A DNA stretch of 64,000 nucleotides from Hyphomicrobiales bacterium (lineage in GTDB: Bacteria > Pseudomonadota > Alphaproteobacteria > Rhizobiales > CAJQND01). The DNA lies in NCBI GenBank assembly GCA_028285595.1, contig JANQOW010000007.1, positions 103,756 to 167,755 of the forward strand, in the 5' to 3' direction. Below, piece by piece: positions 43,411 to 51,237 of the stretch. Position 1 is the first letter of the stretch. Every line of letters begins with the position of its first letter. The position numbers were made by a program, and so were the translations under genes. A model generated the notes under the pieces. It saw nothing but the letters and a program-made list of their open reading frames with translations. It did no database searches and was not told the origin of the DNA.

Positions 43411-43848
43411 ATGACCAAAGCTGAAGTCGTGGCCGCGCAACGCGCTTGGGCCAGATGCATCGCCGCGCGCGACGTCGATCAGCTCTTGGACCTTTACGAT
43501 TTCGGAACACCGGATGAACCGCTTCTGTTCAAGCCGACCTTGGCGGACGTCATCCGGCTCGACCGCGAAGGAGCACGATCATATTTCGTGGGCGGCGACC
43601 CGAACTATCCTCACGACCATGGCTTTCTCAATCGAGGTTGGAAGCGCGTGGAATTCCAGAGCGCTGCCGGTCCGATCTTAAAGGCAGGAGGCCTCGGCTA
43701 TAAGGATATGGGCCACTACACCTTCATTGATGGCGAGGGCAATGCTACCCGCGCGGACTATACGTTCGCCTATCACAAGTTGGACGGACGCGTTCTCATT
43801 TCCTTGCACCATTCCTCACTCACGTGGCTTCCGCCCGCGGAGGACTAA
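43411..43848 (+). CDS. NTF2-like fold protein (SnoaL/CaMKII-association-domain type)
   Basis: A 145-residue protein with the pattern of the NTF2-like superfamily: an N-terminal helix VVAAQRAWARCIAARDVDQLLDLYDF followed by a cone of strands (GNATRADYTFAYHKLDGRVLISLHHSSLTW). It is closest in appearance to the calcium/calmodulin-kinase association-domain type proteins of bacteria, and the function is unknown. The first ATG (43411) has no ribosome site, whereas GAGGAG sits eight bases before an in-frame ATT at 43387. The true start may thus be non-standard and add eight residues. Stand-alone gene, convergent with PPK2. Confidence 0.75.
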   Translation: MTKAEVVAAQRAWARCIAARDVDQLLDLYDFGTPDEPLLFKPTLADVIRLDREGARSYFVGGDPNYPHDHGFLNRGWKRVEFQSAAGPILKAGGLGYKDMGHYTFIDGEGNATRADYTFAYHKLDGRVLISLHHSSLTWLPPAED

Positions 43849-43978
43849 GTTTCGCGCTCACCGTCGGACGCCGATGCGGTCGCGCTCACGTGTGCTGTGT
43901 GCGATGGCAAGGGCGGTTCCGACGATTGTTGAATTGCGCCTTCGCGCTGTGAGGCACTTAGGCGCTGCTGTAAGTGCC

Positions 43979-45013
43979 CTACTGTTTTCGCCTCTGCTCA
44001 GGGTGCAGACTTGTGCCCAAGATGTGTTCGCTTCGACCAATAACGTGCTGCCCTGATCCCACAATTAGGGGATCTGGCCGGCCCACTATACTTTGGTCCT
44101 TTTCAGGGTAGGGCAGCGACGCAAGGAAGTGCTTCATGCAATTCAACCTGGCGCGTTTCTTGTCATTTGATTTGACAATCGTCCACGGAGCATCAGCCGT
44201 GTCCGTGTAAAAGAACATGGCCTCTTTCGCTTCAGTATAGTCGTCCCATTTGTCCAGTGACAGACGATCAATGTCTGAGAGTTTCCATTTCTTAAGCGGT
44301 TCGCGCTCGCGTGCCTTAAAACGCCGAAGCTGTTCATCGCGAGTGACCGAGAACCAGTACTTGTAGAAACGAATACCGTTGCGAACCATCATGCGCTCAA
44401 TCTCTGGGGCCTCACGCATGAACTCCAGGTACTCATTTGCGCCGCAGAATCCCATGACACGTTCTACGCCTGCGCGGTTGTACCAGGAGCGGTCATAGAG
44501 AACCATCTCACCACCTGACGGAAAGTGCTCAATGTAACGTTGGAAGAACCATTGTGAACGCTCCTTGTCCGTCGGTTTTTCCAGGGCGACGACACGCGCA
44601 CCCCGCGGATTCAGATGTTCGGTAAAGCGCTTGATCGTGCCGCCTTTGCCTGCAGCATCCCGGCCTTCGAAGATCAGAACAATCTTCTGATTGGTTGCCT
44701 TGACCCAGTCCTGGACCTTAAGCAGTTCGGTTTGCAATTCGGCCTTGTGCTTTTCGTAAACGGGGCGCGATACTTTCTTCTTATAGGGATACTCACCCGT
44801 CTCGAACATGGTTCGAATGGCATCCTTGTCATGACGTAGCGCGGCCAGGCGGTGAGCAGCGTTTTCCTCGGTATTGTCTGTTGTCTGCGGAACAAGGTCC
44901 ACCACAACAGCGGGCTCTGACCCATTTGTGGGAGCCAAACCTGCGCCGTTGCTCTTGAACGATGCCATCGCCCCCTCTGTGACAGTTCTTTCCACGTCCT
45001 GCCGCGTTGTCAT
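43979..45013 (-). CDS. ppk2: Polyphosphate kinase 2 (PPK2)
   Basis: A 344-residue PPK2 family kinase, transferring phosphate between polyphosphate and nucleotides. Walker A is FEGRDAAGKGG (about residues 114-124), followed by EHLNPRGARVVALEKPT, the lid-region YIEHFPSGGE, and Walker B-like MVLYDRSWYNRAGVERVMGFC. About 85 non-conserved residues precede the core, with the single PPK2 domain as in class I enzymes. AGGAG precedes the ATG. A perfect Fnr box at 45078-45091 lies 64 bp upstream, pointing to induction when oxygen is limiting. Polyphosphate use links it to the phosphorus theme, but no Pho box was found. Confidence 0.92.
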   Translation of the reverse strand: MTTRQDVERTVTEGAMASFKSNGAGLAPTNGSEPAVVVDLVPQTTDNTEENAAHRLAALRHDKDAIRTMFETGEYPYKKKVSRPVYEKHKAELQTELLKVQDWVKATNQKIVLIFEGRDAAGKGGTIKRFTEHLNPRGARVVALEKPTDKERSQWFFQRYIEHFPSGGEMVLYDRSWYNRAGVERVMGFCGANEYLEFMREAPEIERMMVRNGIRFYKYWFSVTRDEQLRRFKAREREPLKKWKLSDIDRLSLDKWDDYTEAKEAMFFYTDTADAPWTIVKSNDKKRARLNCMKHFLASLPYPEKDQSIVGRPDPLIVGSGQHVIGRSEHILGTSLHPEQRRKQ

Positions 45014-45039
45014 CTCGTTCTCCTATGTCAAATGAGCCC

Positions 45040-45056
45040 TCAATCGAATAGATTGA
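45040..45056. repeat. Inverted repeat in the ppk2 leader
   Basis: TCAATC and GATTGA form perfect 6-bp arms around GAATA, 26 bp upstream of the ppk2 ATG. It could overlap the promoter or be a second operator. No function is assigned. Confidence 0.35.
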
Positions 45057-45077
45057 AGCATCATCCAGCTCTGTGTT

Positions 45078-45091
45078 TTGATCCAAATCAA
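45078..45091 (-). promoter_or_regulatory. Fnr/FixK box upstream of ppk2
   Basis: TTGATCCAAATCAA is a perfect match (10 of 10) to TTGAT-N4-ATCAA and ends 64 bp before the ppk2 start. Confidence 0.65.
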
Positions 45092-45149
45092 TTGCATGCC
45101 TCAGGGGGCTATGCCGGCTTGCTTTGCCCAGAGCCTAAGGTGAGAAAGC

Positions 45150-46091
45150 CTAGCTTGGCGTAGGGACCAAAAAGACCAGCAAAAGCGTCAGCGTCAGCAC
45201 AGAAAGTGCAGTTGAAACGACAATGGCAGCATTCGAACGGCTTTCAAACTGTCCATACTGCTGCGCCAGTACGAAAACGGGAACGCCCGCGGGCAGCGCC
45301 GCCTGCAATATGGCGATGGCCGCCAGTGTGTGATCGAGAACGAATACATGGTACGCGAGCCACCAAGTGATGATCGGGTGGAGTGCGAGTTTCGCAAAAA
45401 CCAGCCACGCAATCTCTCCCTTTGCGGTTTGCTCGATGCCTCCGGAAACAAAAAGTCCTGCTGAGAAAAGCGCACACGGAACAAACGCTGCTCCAAGCGT
45501 TTCGCATAGGCTAACCATCTGAGCTGGAACGGTTGCACCGGAAGCTGAAGTGAGCAGTCCTGCTGCGGTGGCGATCAGCACCGGGTTACGCAACACTTGC
45601 AACAGCGGCGCAAAGGAGAAACCTTTTGTGCGACCGGCCTGGTCAAACTCTGCCAGGACAATGGCAAGAGGCAAAAACACCACCCCCGTAATCACGGCGC
45701 CGACTATCCCGGGCACAAGAGCACGGTCGCCAAAAGCCACCAGAACGATTGGCAGCCCGATATATGCGGTGCTTGAGTACATCGCAGTCAGGGCATGCAA
45801 GCTCTGCGCTGTCTTTCCGTGGTGGAAGACCATTCGGGCAATCAACAGTCCCACGCAAAATGTTGCAAACATGCCTCCACCGAGCACGCCCAAGAACCGC
45901 CAATCGAAGAACTGCTCCAGGGGGACCTTTCTCAGCTCGACGAATACCAACGCAGGAAACGCAATCATGAAGACAAAGCGGGAGAGAACCGCGCTGCCAC
46001 TCCGGTCTATCAGTTTCAGATGCCCGGCAATCGTGCCAACCACCATGATCCCGAACAGCGGAACTACGATGCTAAGTACCGTGGAGAACAA
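45150..46091 (-). CDS. AEC-family transporter (auxin/malonate efflux carrier type)
   Basis: A 313-residue membrane protein with about ten hydrophobic helices in two inverted halves. It has the family signatures LSRFVFMIAFPALVF, TAMYSSTAYIGLPIVLVAFGD and the repeated PAGVPVFVLAQQYG near the end. AEC proteins carry organic acids or auxin-like molecules, usually outward. No ATG is available. I place the start at the TTG at 46091, nine bases after GAGAAGG; a TTG at 46109 would add six residues. It is a single gene and the substrate is not predictable. Confidence 0.85.
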   Translation of the reverse strand: MFSTVLSIVVPLFGIMVVGTIAGHLKLIDRSGSAVLSRFVFMIAFPALVFVELRKVPLEQFFDWRFLGVLGGGMFATFCVGLLIARMVFHHGKTAQSLHALTAMYSSTAYIGLPIVLVAFGDRALVPGIVGAVITGVVFLPLAIVLAEFDQAGRTKGFSFAPLLQVLRNPVLIATAAGLLTSASGATVPAQMVSLCETLGAAFVPCALFSAGLFVSGGIEQTAKGEIAWLVFAKLALHPIITWWLAYHVFVLDHTLAAIAILQAALPAGVPVFVLAQQYGQFESRSNAAIVVSTALSVLTLTLLLVFLVPTPS

Positions 46092-46258
46092 GCAACTGAA
46101 CCTTCTCAACCCAAATCATCTGCAATTGCTGCATTGATTTGAAATTGAATCAAGGCCACGCGCCCCTTGTGTCTTAGGGGGTAACCAGCCGGAACGTCTC
46201 TCCGGCATCTGCACCGCTGATGCAGCATACAGGAGCATCCATCTGGCCGTCGCACGGC

Positions 46259-46813
46259 TTAAGTCTTTTTGGCATTGAGGCTCAAGTTTACCGGAACTGA
46301 GCGCAGCAAATCATCGAGAACAGGACAATGGGCATCAACCGTTTCCTGCAGCTTGGACAGTTCTTCAGCCGATGCCGAACTCTCGATGGTCACTTCGCCG
46401 TCTACCTTTAGGAAGCCTGCTGGGACCGCCTGGTCGAGCCCCATAAAGCCGCGCAAGTCTTGGGTGCCACGCAATTCGATGGATATTTTGTCGATCGTTA
46501 TCCCAGCGGCTTCCGCGTAGAGTCGCCACGTGACCTCTTGGCATGAAGCCAGGGCGGCAAGAAGCAGCTCACTCGGCTTGGGGCCCTTGTTCGTGCCTTC
46601 GAACCCATAGGGCTGGTCCGAGGATAGCTGATGATCCCGCATAGATATCTTGCTATGGAAACCACCCTGGTTCTCGCTGGTAACCGTGACGGTCAGCGGA
46701 TTGGCGGCCGATCCCTCGGATAGGCGCGAACGGGTCAACTCAAGGAGATGAGCGTGAGCGCCCTTCGCAGGAGGCTTGTCGGGATCCAGCATTGGTTTTG
46801 GCTCCTCTGCCAT
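46259..46813 (-). CDS. OsmC/Ohr family protein
   Basis: A 184-residue OsmC-like protein. The two redox cysteines of the family are visible in ALASCQEVTWRLYAEAAG (central helix) and VDAHCPVLDDLLRSVP (near the C-terminus), so thiol peroxidase chemistry is possible. The DQPYGFEGTNKGPKPSELLLAALASC stretch is the family core. The reading from 46861 would start at TTG and adds an unsupported tail, so the ATG at 46813 is used. Its likely role is reduction of organic peroxides or handling of a reactive sulfur compound; the sequence does not decide. Same strand as the LysR gene behind it. Confidence 0.87.
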   Translation of the reverse strand: MAEEPKPMLDPDKPPAKGAHAHLLELTRSRLSEGSAANPLTVTVTSENQGGFHSKISMRDHQLSSDQPYGFEGTNKGPKPSELLLAALASCQEVTWRLYAEAAGITIDKISIELRGTQDLRGFMGLDQAVPAGFLKVDGEVTIESSASAEELSKLQETVDAHCPVLDDLLRSVPVNLSLNAKKT

Positions 46814-46885
46814 CAGATTGACGTTTCTTGACGGGCGCAAGCAGCGTGATTGCAACGCCAAAGGGCCATGCTGGAAATGGTGAGA

Positions 46886-47860
46886 TCAGCCGGCCAGTTG
46901 AGCTTCCATACCTTCCATGTCTTCCTGCTCAACGATCGCGAGATCGCCCAGCACCTTCGCAAGGTCACCGGTTTTCTTCAGACGTTTCATGATCTCCACC
47001 AAAGCTCCAGCCATGGGGATCACCGGCTCGCCGTCGGCCCATACAAGTCCAACCCGCTGAGAAACCACGGGGTCGACCAGCGACAACATTTTGGTGCCCG
47101 CATGCAGGCCTGGCATCTTGGCAAAGTGTGTCGGGATGATCGTAACAAGATCAGAATATTGGACCTGGAACATGAGGTGCAGAATGGACTCAGATTCCAC
47201 CAGAGGCTTTGGTGATTTGCCCACCTGCTCAAAGACGCGATCGAGATAGTGCCGCTCGTGCATTGTCGGGCGCAACATCGCTAAAGGCAGGTCAGCGGCC
47301 TCACGCCACGTTATCGACGTACGGCCCTGGAACTCATCACTGTCGGGCACAAGCAGGCTCAACTTCTCAGGGAAGATCGGCAGTGTGTTGAACCGACCAA
47401 GATCTTCATGGTCCAGATAGGTGATGCCCACATCCAGAGAAAATTTGTTCAGCCCCAGTTTCATCTCCTCAATTCCAAGGAAATGCACATCTGCGTTGAT
47501 ACCCGGATGCTGCTCTCGAAGCATGGAAATGAGCGTGGGTAAGACCGGCGACATGGACGGCATGGCGCCCATCCTAATGGACCCACGAAGATCGCCCTTG
47601 AGGTTATCAAGCTCATCCTTCATGGCATCGCAGTGAGCAGTAATCCGTCTTGCCCACTTGGCAACGCGTTCACCCTCGGCGGTGAGGCCAAGGAACCGTT
47701 GCCCGCGCCCGCGCAGAAAGATTGCCACGCCCAGCTCAAGTTCCAACTGCTTTATGCCACTGGACAAGCTGGGCTGTGTCACGCAACAGCGGTCCGCGGC
47801 CCGGCCAAAGTGCTTTTCTTCTGCAACTGCTATTAGGTATTTGAACTGTCTCAAAAACAT
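46886..47860 (-). CDS. LysR-family transcriptional regulator
   Basis: A 324-residue LysR-type regulator with the N-terminal helix-turn-helix FLRQFKYLIAVAEEKHFGRAADRCCVTQPSLSSGIKQLE and a full effector-binding domain (SIRMGAMPSMSPVLPTLISMLRE). It faces the GcvT-family gene, and a perfect inverted repeat in the shared region at 47916-47934 is a plausible operator. The cysteine pair CC in the recognition helix is unusual but needs no special meaning. The inducer might be an intermediate of C1 or sulfonate metabolism, which is inference from the neighbours. Confidence 0.92.
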   Translation of the reverse strand: MFLRQFKYLIAVAEEKHFGRAADRCCVTQPSLSSGIKQLELELGVAIFLRGRGQRFLGLTAEGERVAKWARRITAHCDAMKDELDNLKGDLRGSIRMGAMPSMSPVLPTLISMLREQHPGINADVHFLGIEEMKLGLNKFSLDVGITYLDHEDLGRFNTLPIFPEKLSLLVPDSDEFQGRTSITWREAADLPLAMLRPTMHERHYLDRVFEQVGKSPKPLVESESILHLMFQVQYSDLVTIIPTHFAKMPGLHAGTKMLSLVDPVVSQRVGLVWADGEPVIPMAGALVEIMKRLKKTGDLAKVLGDLAIVEQEDMEGMEAQLAG

Positions 47861-47915
47861 TTGCGGCGTTCCCTATTCCCAAATGTTCACCCGAGCTTAT
47901 ATGCGTGCCCGGTTG

Positions 47916-47934
47916 ATCAAAATCGAGTTTTGAT
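47916..47934. promoter_or_regulatory. Candidate LysR operator between LysR and the GcvT-family gene
   Basis: ATCAAAA and TTTTGAT form perfect 7-bp arms around TCGAG, 56 bp from the LysR ATG and 124 bp from the GcvT-family ATG. Confidence 0.5.
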
Positions 47935-48057
47935 AGATTGAACGTATCACAGTTTGGGGGTACTTCAAAATTGGCGGCCGTGCTGTGGTTTGCGTCCCGG
48001 TTTGCGCTCCCCGTCCAGCAGGCCCAAGGCTCTTCAGATTGGAGACCCCGGCATCTC

Positions 48058-49071
48058 ATGCCCATAAGTTACCAGATTCCCACGCTCATCTCCGACTATG
48101 GGGACCCGGCCGCTGAGGTCCACGCCTGCCGGAACGGATGCGCTCTGTTCGACTTTTCTTTTGTGCAACGTGCTGAAGTCACAGGGCCGCATTCTGCTGA
48201 TCTGGTCGAAAAGTTTGTCCACCGCGCCGTTGCTCAACTGGAGCCTGGCACGATCCGATATGCTTTGAGGTTGCGGGATGATGGAACCGTCCTCTCAGAC
48301 CTGACCGTCTGGAAAATGTCGGATCATCACTTTGAAATCATGAGCGGCCACCCGCCCGACCTTGCCGCTCTCGCAGCTATGGGCGACGGTACCGTGAGCC
48401 TTCCTGCAGACGACACCGCCATCTTTGCTGTCCAAGGTCCTAGAGCTCTTGAGAGCCTAAGTCCCCTATGTACAGAGGTGGAGCGATTGGCCGCTCTGAG
48501 GTACTTTGAGCATAGCGTGATCTGCATAGGCGATGTGGACTGCAGGGTGGGTCGTTTGGGCTATTCAGGCGAAGCGGGCTTTGAGCTCATTGTCCAAAGA
48601 TCAAAGGCCGAGCATCTTTGGAGCTTACTGAGTTCGACGTGTACTCCCAGCGGATTCATCGCAGCCGACATCCTCCGCATCGAAGCGGGGTTTCCGCTTT
48701 TTTGGAACGACTTCGCGATCCCGGTGACGCCGCACGAAGCCGGCCTTTCCGCCTTTTCTCTCGCGAAGGCAGCCACGACGCCAAACACGTTGAAGCGCAT
48801 TTGCTTCTCAGCGGACACCGCTGAGCTGCCTCAGCTGTGGCGGTTTAAGGAACTCCCCGCCCGGCCGTCCCGTCCGGGTGAAGTTGCCGTCACCTCCGCA
48901 GGCTACAGTACGCGCGCCGACAGCGTCATCGGGTTGGCTTATGTGTTGGCCCGCACCGATATCGAAAGCACCCCCCTGTTTGATCCGACCGGCGTGTTCA
49001 CACAACTGCACGCACTCCCATTGCCCTTCTATGACCGAACAAAAGCGCGTCCGAGGGCAGAATGGACGTGA
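48058..49071 (+). CDS. GcvT-family folate-binding aminomethyltransferase-like protein
   Basis: A 337-residue member of the GcvT/DmdA/YgfZ fold. Characteristic parts are CRNGCALFDFSFVQRAEVTGPHSADLVEK, the RLRDDGTVLSDLTVWKM strand (the second aspartate of the usual DD pair kept, the first a serine), FAVQGPRA, GRLGYSGEAGFELIV and the AADILRIEAGFPL segment. The family binds tetrahydrofolate and moves one-carbon groups, for example in the glycine cleavage system. No gcvP or gcvH is nearby, so the usual role is unlikely. The start at 48058 is where homology begins; the upstream frame reads through the operator. A role in C1 units from methanesulfonate is conceivable, inferred only from position. 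Confidence 0.8.
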   Translation: MPISYQIPTLISDYGDPAAEVHACRNGCALFDFSFVQRAEVTGPHSADLVEKFVHRAVAQLEPGTIRYALRLRDDGTVLSDLTVWKMSDHHFEIMSGHPPDLAALAAMGDGTVSLPADDTAIFAVQGPRALESLSPLCTEVERLAALRYFEHSVICIGDVDCRVGRLGYSGEAGFELIVQRSKAEHLWSLLSSTCTPSGFIAADILRIEAGFPLFWNDFAIPVTPHEAGLSAFSLAKAATTPNTLKRICFSADTAELPQLWRFKELPARPSRPGEVAVTSAGYSTRADSVIGLAYVLARTDIESTPLFDPTGVFTQLHALPLPFYDRTKARPRAEWT

Positions 49072-49240
49072 TGCCTCAGGGCTGCGATCCAGGCAGGCCG
49101 ATAGATATGAAGTATAACAATATAGAAAATACGTATCTGTCTGATATCACTAAATAATGGTCGCGCCGCAGCTCACGTGTTAGATTTTCCAAGCGTGAGT
49201 TTATTGCGCCTAAAAACAACGCGGCAAATTTCATCCATCT

Positions 49241-49257
49241 GCAAATGATCCATTTGC
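49241..49257. promoter_or_regulatory. Perfect inverted repeat upstream of the PanB-like gene
   Basis: GCAAATG-ATC-CATTTGC, 7-bp perfect arms, 62 bp before the ATG of the PanB-like gene. Suitable size for a dimeric regulator; binder unknown. Confidence 0.45.
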
Positions 49258-49319
49258 GGGGGCTTCGGCTCTCGTGGCTGAAGCTCGCACGCGTGTAGAC
49301 ACCTTTAGGGAGGAAACCG

Positions 49320-50225
49320 ATGGCCGATGCCAAACCAAGACGCAAAGTGACGATCCGCACTTTGCAAAAACGCATGCGCGATGGCGAGGCCATCACCCAG
49401 CTTGCGGCTTATGATTATCGCACCGCCGTGGTTGCAGACCGGTTGGGTATGGACATCCTATGTGTTTCTGACACCGGCGGTATGATCCTGTTCGGCCACC
49501 AGAGCACCGTCAGTGTGAGCTTCGATGAGGTGATGATGATGGCCAAGGCCATCGACCGCGGGAGCCAGTATGGCCTGCGCATGGTGGATATGCCCTATTG
49601 GAGCTTCCATGTTTCACCGGAGCAGGCTGTGGAGAATGCCGGCCGGTTCGTGCATGAGGCCAATGCCGAAGTGATGAAGTGCGAAGGCAACCGCCATCAC
49701 GCCCGAAACATCGAAGCCATTGTGAGCGCAGGCGTGCCGGTCCAAGGCCACATCGGCATCACGCCAATGCGCATGCCACAGCTTGGCGGCTTCATAGCTC
49801 AAGGCAAAACATCAGACAGAGCAAAAGAGCTGATCGATGACGCGATGTCATTCGTTGACGCGGGCTGCTTCTCGATCCTCTGTGAAGTGACCACACATGA
49901 GGTCTGCGAGTACCTGACGGAGAAACTGGACATTCCCGTCATCAGCTTGGGCGCCGGCAATAAGGCACATGGCGTGCACATCATCTCATCCGACCTATTC
50001 CATCTATGGGAAGAACACGTGCCGCGCCACTCGCGCATCTACACGGACCTCATTCCCATTATGGAAGATGTGATCACCAGGTACATGGCTGATGTGAAGA
50101 GTCGCGACTATCCGGGCCCGAAGGAAACGGTCTTCATGGACGAAACCGAGCTTGAGACCTTTGCAAAGGATATGGGCTGGGACTCAAAGCTCGAGGAACT
50201 TGAGCAAAAACGCAGCGGCAGCTGA
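49320..50225 (+). CDS. PanB paralogue (ketopantoate hydroxymethyltransferase family)
   Basis: A 301-residue protein of the PanB fold. PanB adds the one-carbon group of methylene-tetrahydrofolate to a 2-oxo acid. Compared with known PanB, the metal aspartates are kept in VSDTGG (instead of VGDS) and DMPY (instead of DMPF), the lysine-glutamate pair in KCEGN, and the catalytic glutamate in LCEVTT. Yet many surrounding residues differ, and the C-terminal extension (about residues 240-301) is not like housekeeping PanB. No panC is adjacent. GGGAGG stands seven bases from the ATG. It is probably a paralogue with a different oxo acid or C1 acceptor. Its position before the methanesulfonate genes suggests one-carbon metabolism. 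Confidence 0.82.
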   Translation: MADAKPRRKVTIRTLQKRMRDGEAITQLAAYDYRTAVVADRLGMDILCVSDTGGMILFGHQSTVSVSFDEVMMMAKAIDRGSQYGLRMVDMPYWSFHVSPEQAVENAGRFVHEANAEVMKCEGNRHHARNIEAIVSAGVPVQGHIGITPMRMPQLGGFIAQGKTSDRAKELIDDAMSFVDAGCFSILCEVTTHEVCEYLTEKLDIPVISLGAGNKAHGVHIISSDLFHLWEEHVPRHSRIYTDLIPIMEDVITRYMADVKSRDYPGPKETVFMDETELETFAKDMGWDSKLEELEQKRSGS

Positions 50226-50248
50226 CGCGCCGCATTTGCGGCGCCGTC
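50224..50248. terminator. Hairpin between converging PanB-like and small cysteine gene
   Basis: CGCCGC pairs with GCGGCG around ATTT, extended by GACG/CGTC with one bulged base. It sits exactly between the two stops. There is no T-run, so termination strength is uncertain. Confidence 0.4.
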
Positions 50249-50435
50249 AAAAGGCAAAGCTCAATACGGTTGCAATCCCAACCAGGGCGACCGCAACCAG
50301 AGGCCATGAGGTGAATCTGCCTTCTTGCGCCTTTGCTCTGCAGTCGTAAGACAATGTGCACTGGGCACATGTGCCTGGATTTGCGGGCCGACAAGACGGG
50401 TAGCGAGAGGCGTGTGAGGTGGTGATCATTTCCAT
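50247..50435 (-). CDS. 62-residue membrane protein with Fnr-like C-X2-C-X5-C motif
   Basis: A short frame coding for 62 residues. Cysteines lie at 15, 23, 26 and 32. The last three, in TCAQCTLSYDCR, have the C-X2-C-X5-C spacing of the oxygen-sensing iron-sulfur motif at the N-terminus of Fnr, and Cys15 could be the fourth ligand. Residues 44-61 (WPLVAVALVGIATVLSFAF) form one membrane helix reaching the C-terminus. A perfect Fnr box lies 69 bp upstream, the same distance as at hsp20. I do not know a named family. An iron-sulfur or zinc site anchored to the membrane is the best reading. An alternative ATG is two codons downstream. No strong ribosome site is seen. Confidence 0.55.
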   Translation of the reverse strand: MEMITTSHASRYPSCRPANPGTCAQCTLSYDCRAKAQEGRFTSWPLVAVALVGIATVLSFAF

Positions 50436-50452
50436 CGTTCCCAGATAAGAGT

Positions 50453-50473
50453 GCCAGGGCAAATCGCCCTGGC
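50453..50473. repeat. Hairpin in the leader of the small cysteine gene
   Basis: GCCAGGGC and GCCCTGGC, 8-bp perfect arms, loop AAATC, 17 bp before the ATG of the small membrane protein on the minus strand. It may fold in its mRNA leader. Confidence 0.45.
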
Positions 50474-50504
50474 ATCATTCTGCTCGGAAGCCTGCTAAAC
50501 CACC

Positions 50505-50518
50505 TTGATCCAGATCAA
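50505..50518 (-). promoter_or_regulatory. Fnr/FixK box upstream of the small cysteine gene
   Basis: TTGATCCAGATCAA matches TTGAT-N4-ATCAA perfectly (10 of 10). The only gene it can serve in a normal distance is the 62-residue membrane protein on the minus strand. Confidence 0.6.
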
Positions 50519-50573
50519 CAAACGTGGCCGCGAGCCGCAGAAATCAGCGGTGTTGAAGCATCAATCACTGTTC

Positions 50574-50608
50574 ATAAAAAATGATCCCGGCCCATGGGCG
50601 CCGGGATC
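50574..50608 (-). terminator. Rho-independent terminator of the soxCD operon
   Basis: GATCCCGGC and GCCGGGATC pair over nine bases; on the minus strand the stem is followed by ATTTTTTATG. It lies about 35 bp beyond the cytochrome stop. Confidence 0.8.
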
Positions 50609-50643
50609 ACTCTTGCGATACTTTAAGGGTATCGATTTGGGGC

Positions 50644-51237
50644 CTACTTCTTGAGGATCGGCTCCAGGGGAGGACAGTTGTTCATGCAGCGTGTTGAGAC
50701 AACATCTGGCCTGTCGTCGACCATGAAGCCGTCCCGGTTCGGCATCTTGATCGCTTTCAGCGTCTCAGCACTCACCGTGGCTTCGGCCGGCACCAACCCA
50801 TTCAGGCTGTAGATGTAAGCCGACAACGCATAAACCTCATTGTTTGTGAGGCTTTGAGGCTCGGTCATCGGCATGGTCCGACGCATATAGTCAAACAGGA
50901 TCGATGCATAAGGATACATGCTTCCAGGCGTGAGCTTGCGCTTTGGCTCAGTCATCGAACCAATGCCGCCCACCATAGAACCATACATATCTCCGCCTGC
51001 AGCGTTTTCGCCGTGACAGGCCACACACTTTTCAGCAAAGATCTTGGCGCCTTCGGCAACCGTGCCTTGGCCTTCCGGCAACCCCTCCCCGGTGGGGGTG
51101 GAGATGTCAATGTCCCAGGCTGCGACATCCGCCTCGGTGACCGGCGTTCCATAGTTGCCGGCCAATGCACCGCCAGCGACACTCAACGAGGCACACAAAG
51201 CTAAAGCTGCTGTTGCAGTTCGTTTAAGCGATTGCAT
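50644..51237 (-). CDS. soxD: SoxD-like monohaem cytochrome c (sulfite dehydrogenase subunit)
   Basis: A 197-residue periplasmic cytochrome c. A Sec signal peptide (TATAALALCASLSVAGGALAG) is followed by a SoxD-like start GTPVTEADVAAWDIDI and a single haem site CVACH (about residues 72-76); the axial methionine is expected in RRTMPM. A C-terminal STRCMNNC motif is shared with the first domain of SoxD. Classical SoxD has about 350-400 residues and two haems, so this is a one-domain version, functionally closer to SorB. It accepts electrons from the molybdenum subunit encoded just before it (14-bp overlap). Confidence 0.85.
   Translation of the reverse strand: MQSLKRTATAALALCASLSVAGGALAGNYGTPVTEADVAAWDIDISTPTGEGLPEGQGTVAEGAKIFAEKCVACHGENAAGGDMYGSMVGGIGSMTEPKRKLTPGSMYPYASILFDYMRRTMPMTEPQSLTNNEVYALSAYIYSLNGLVPAEATVSAETLKAIKMPNRDGFMVDDRPDVVSTRCMNNCPPLEPILKK

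Noticed and set aside
46132..46153. TTGA/TCAA-rich sequence upstream of the AEC transporter as an Fnr box
   Set aside because: No pair of half-sites has the required spacing of six bases between TTGA and TCAA.
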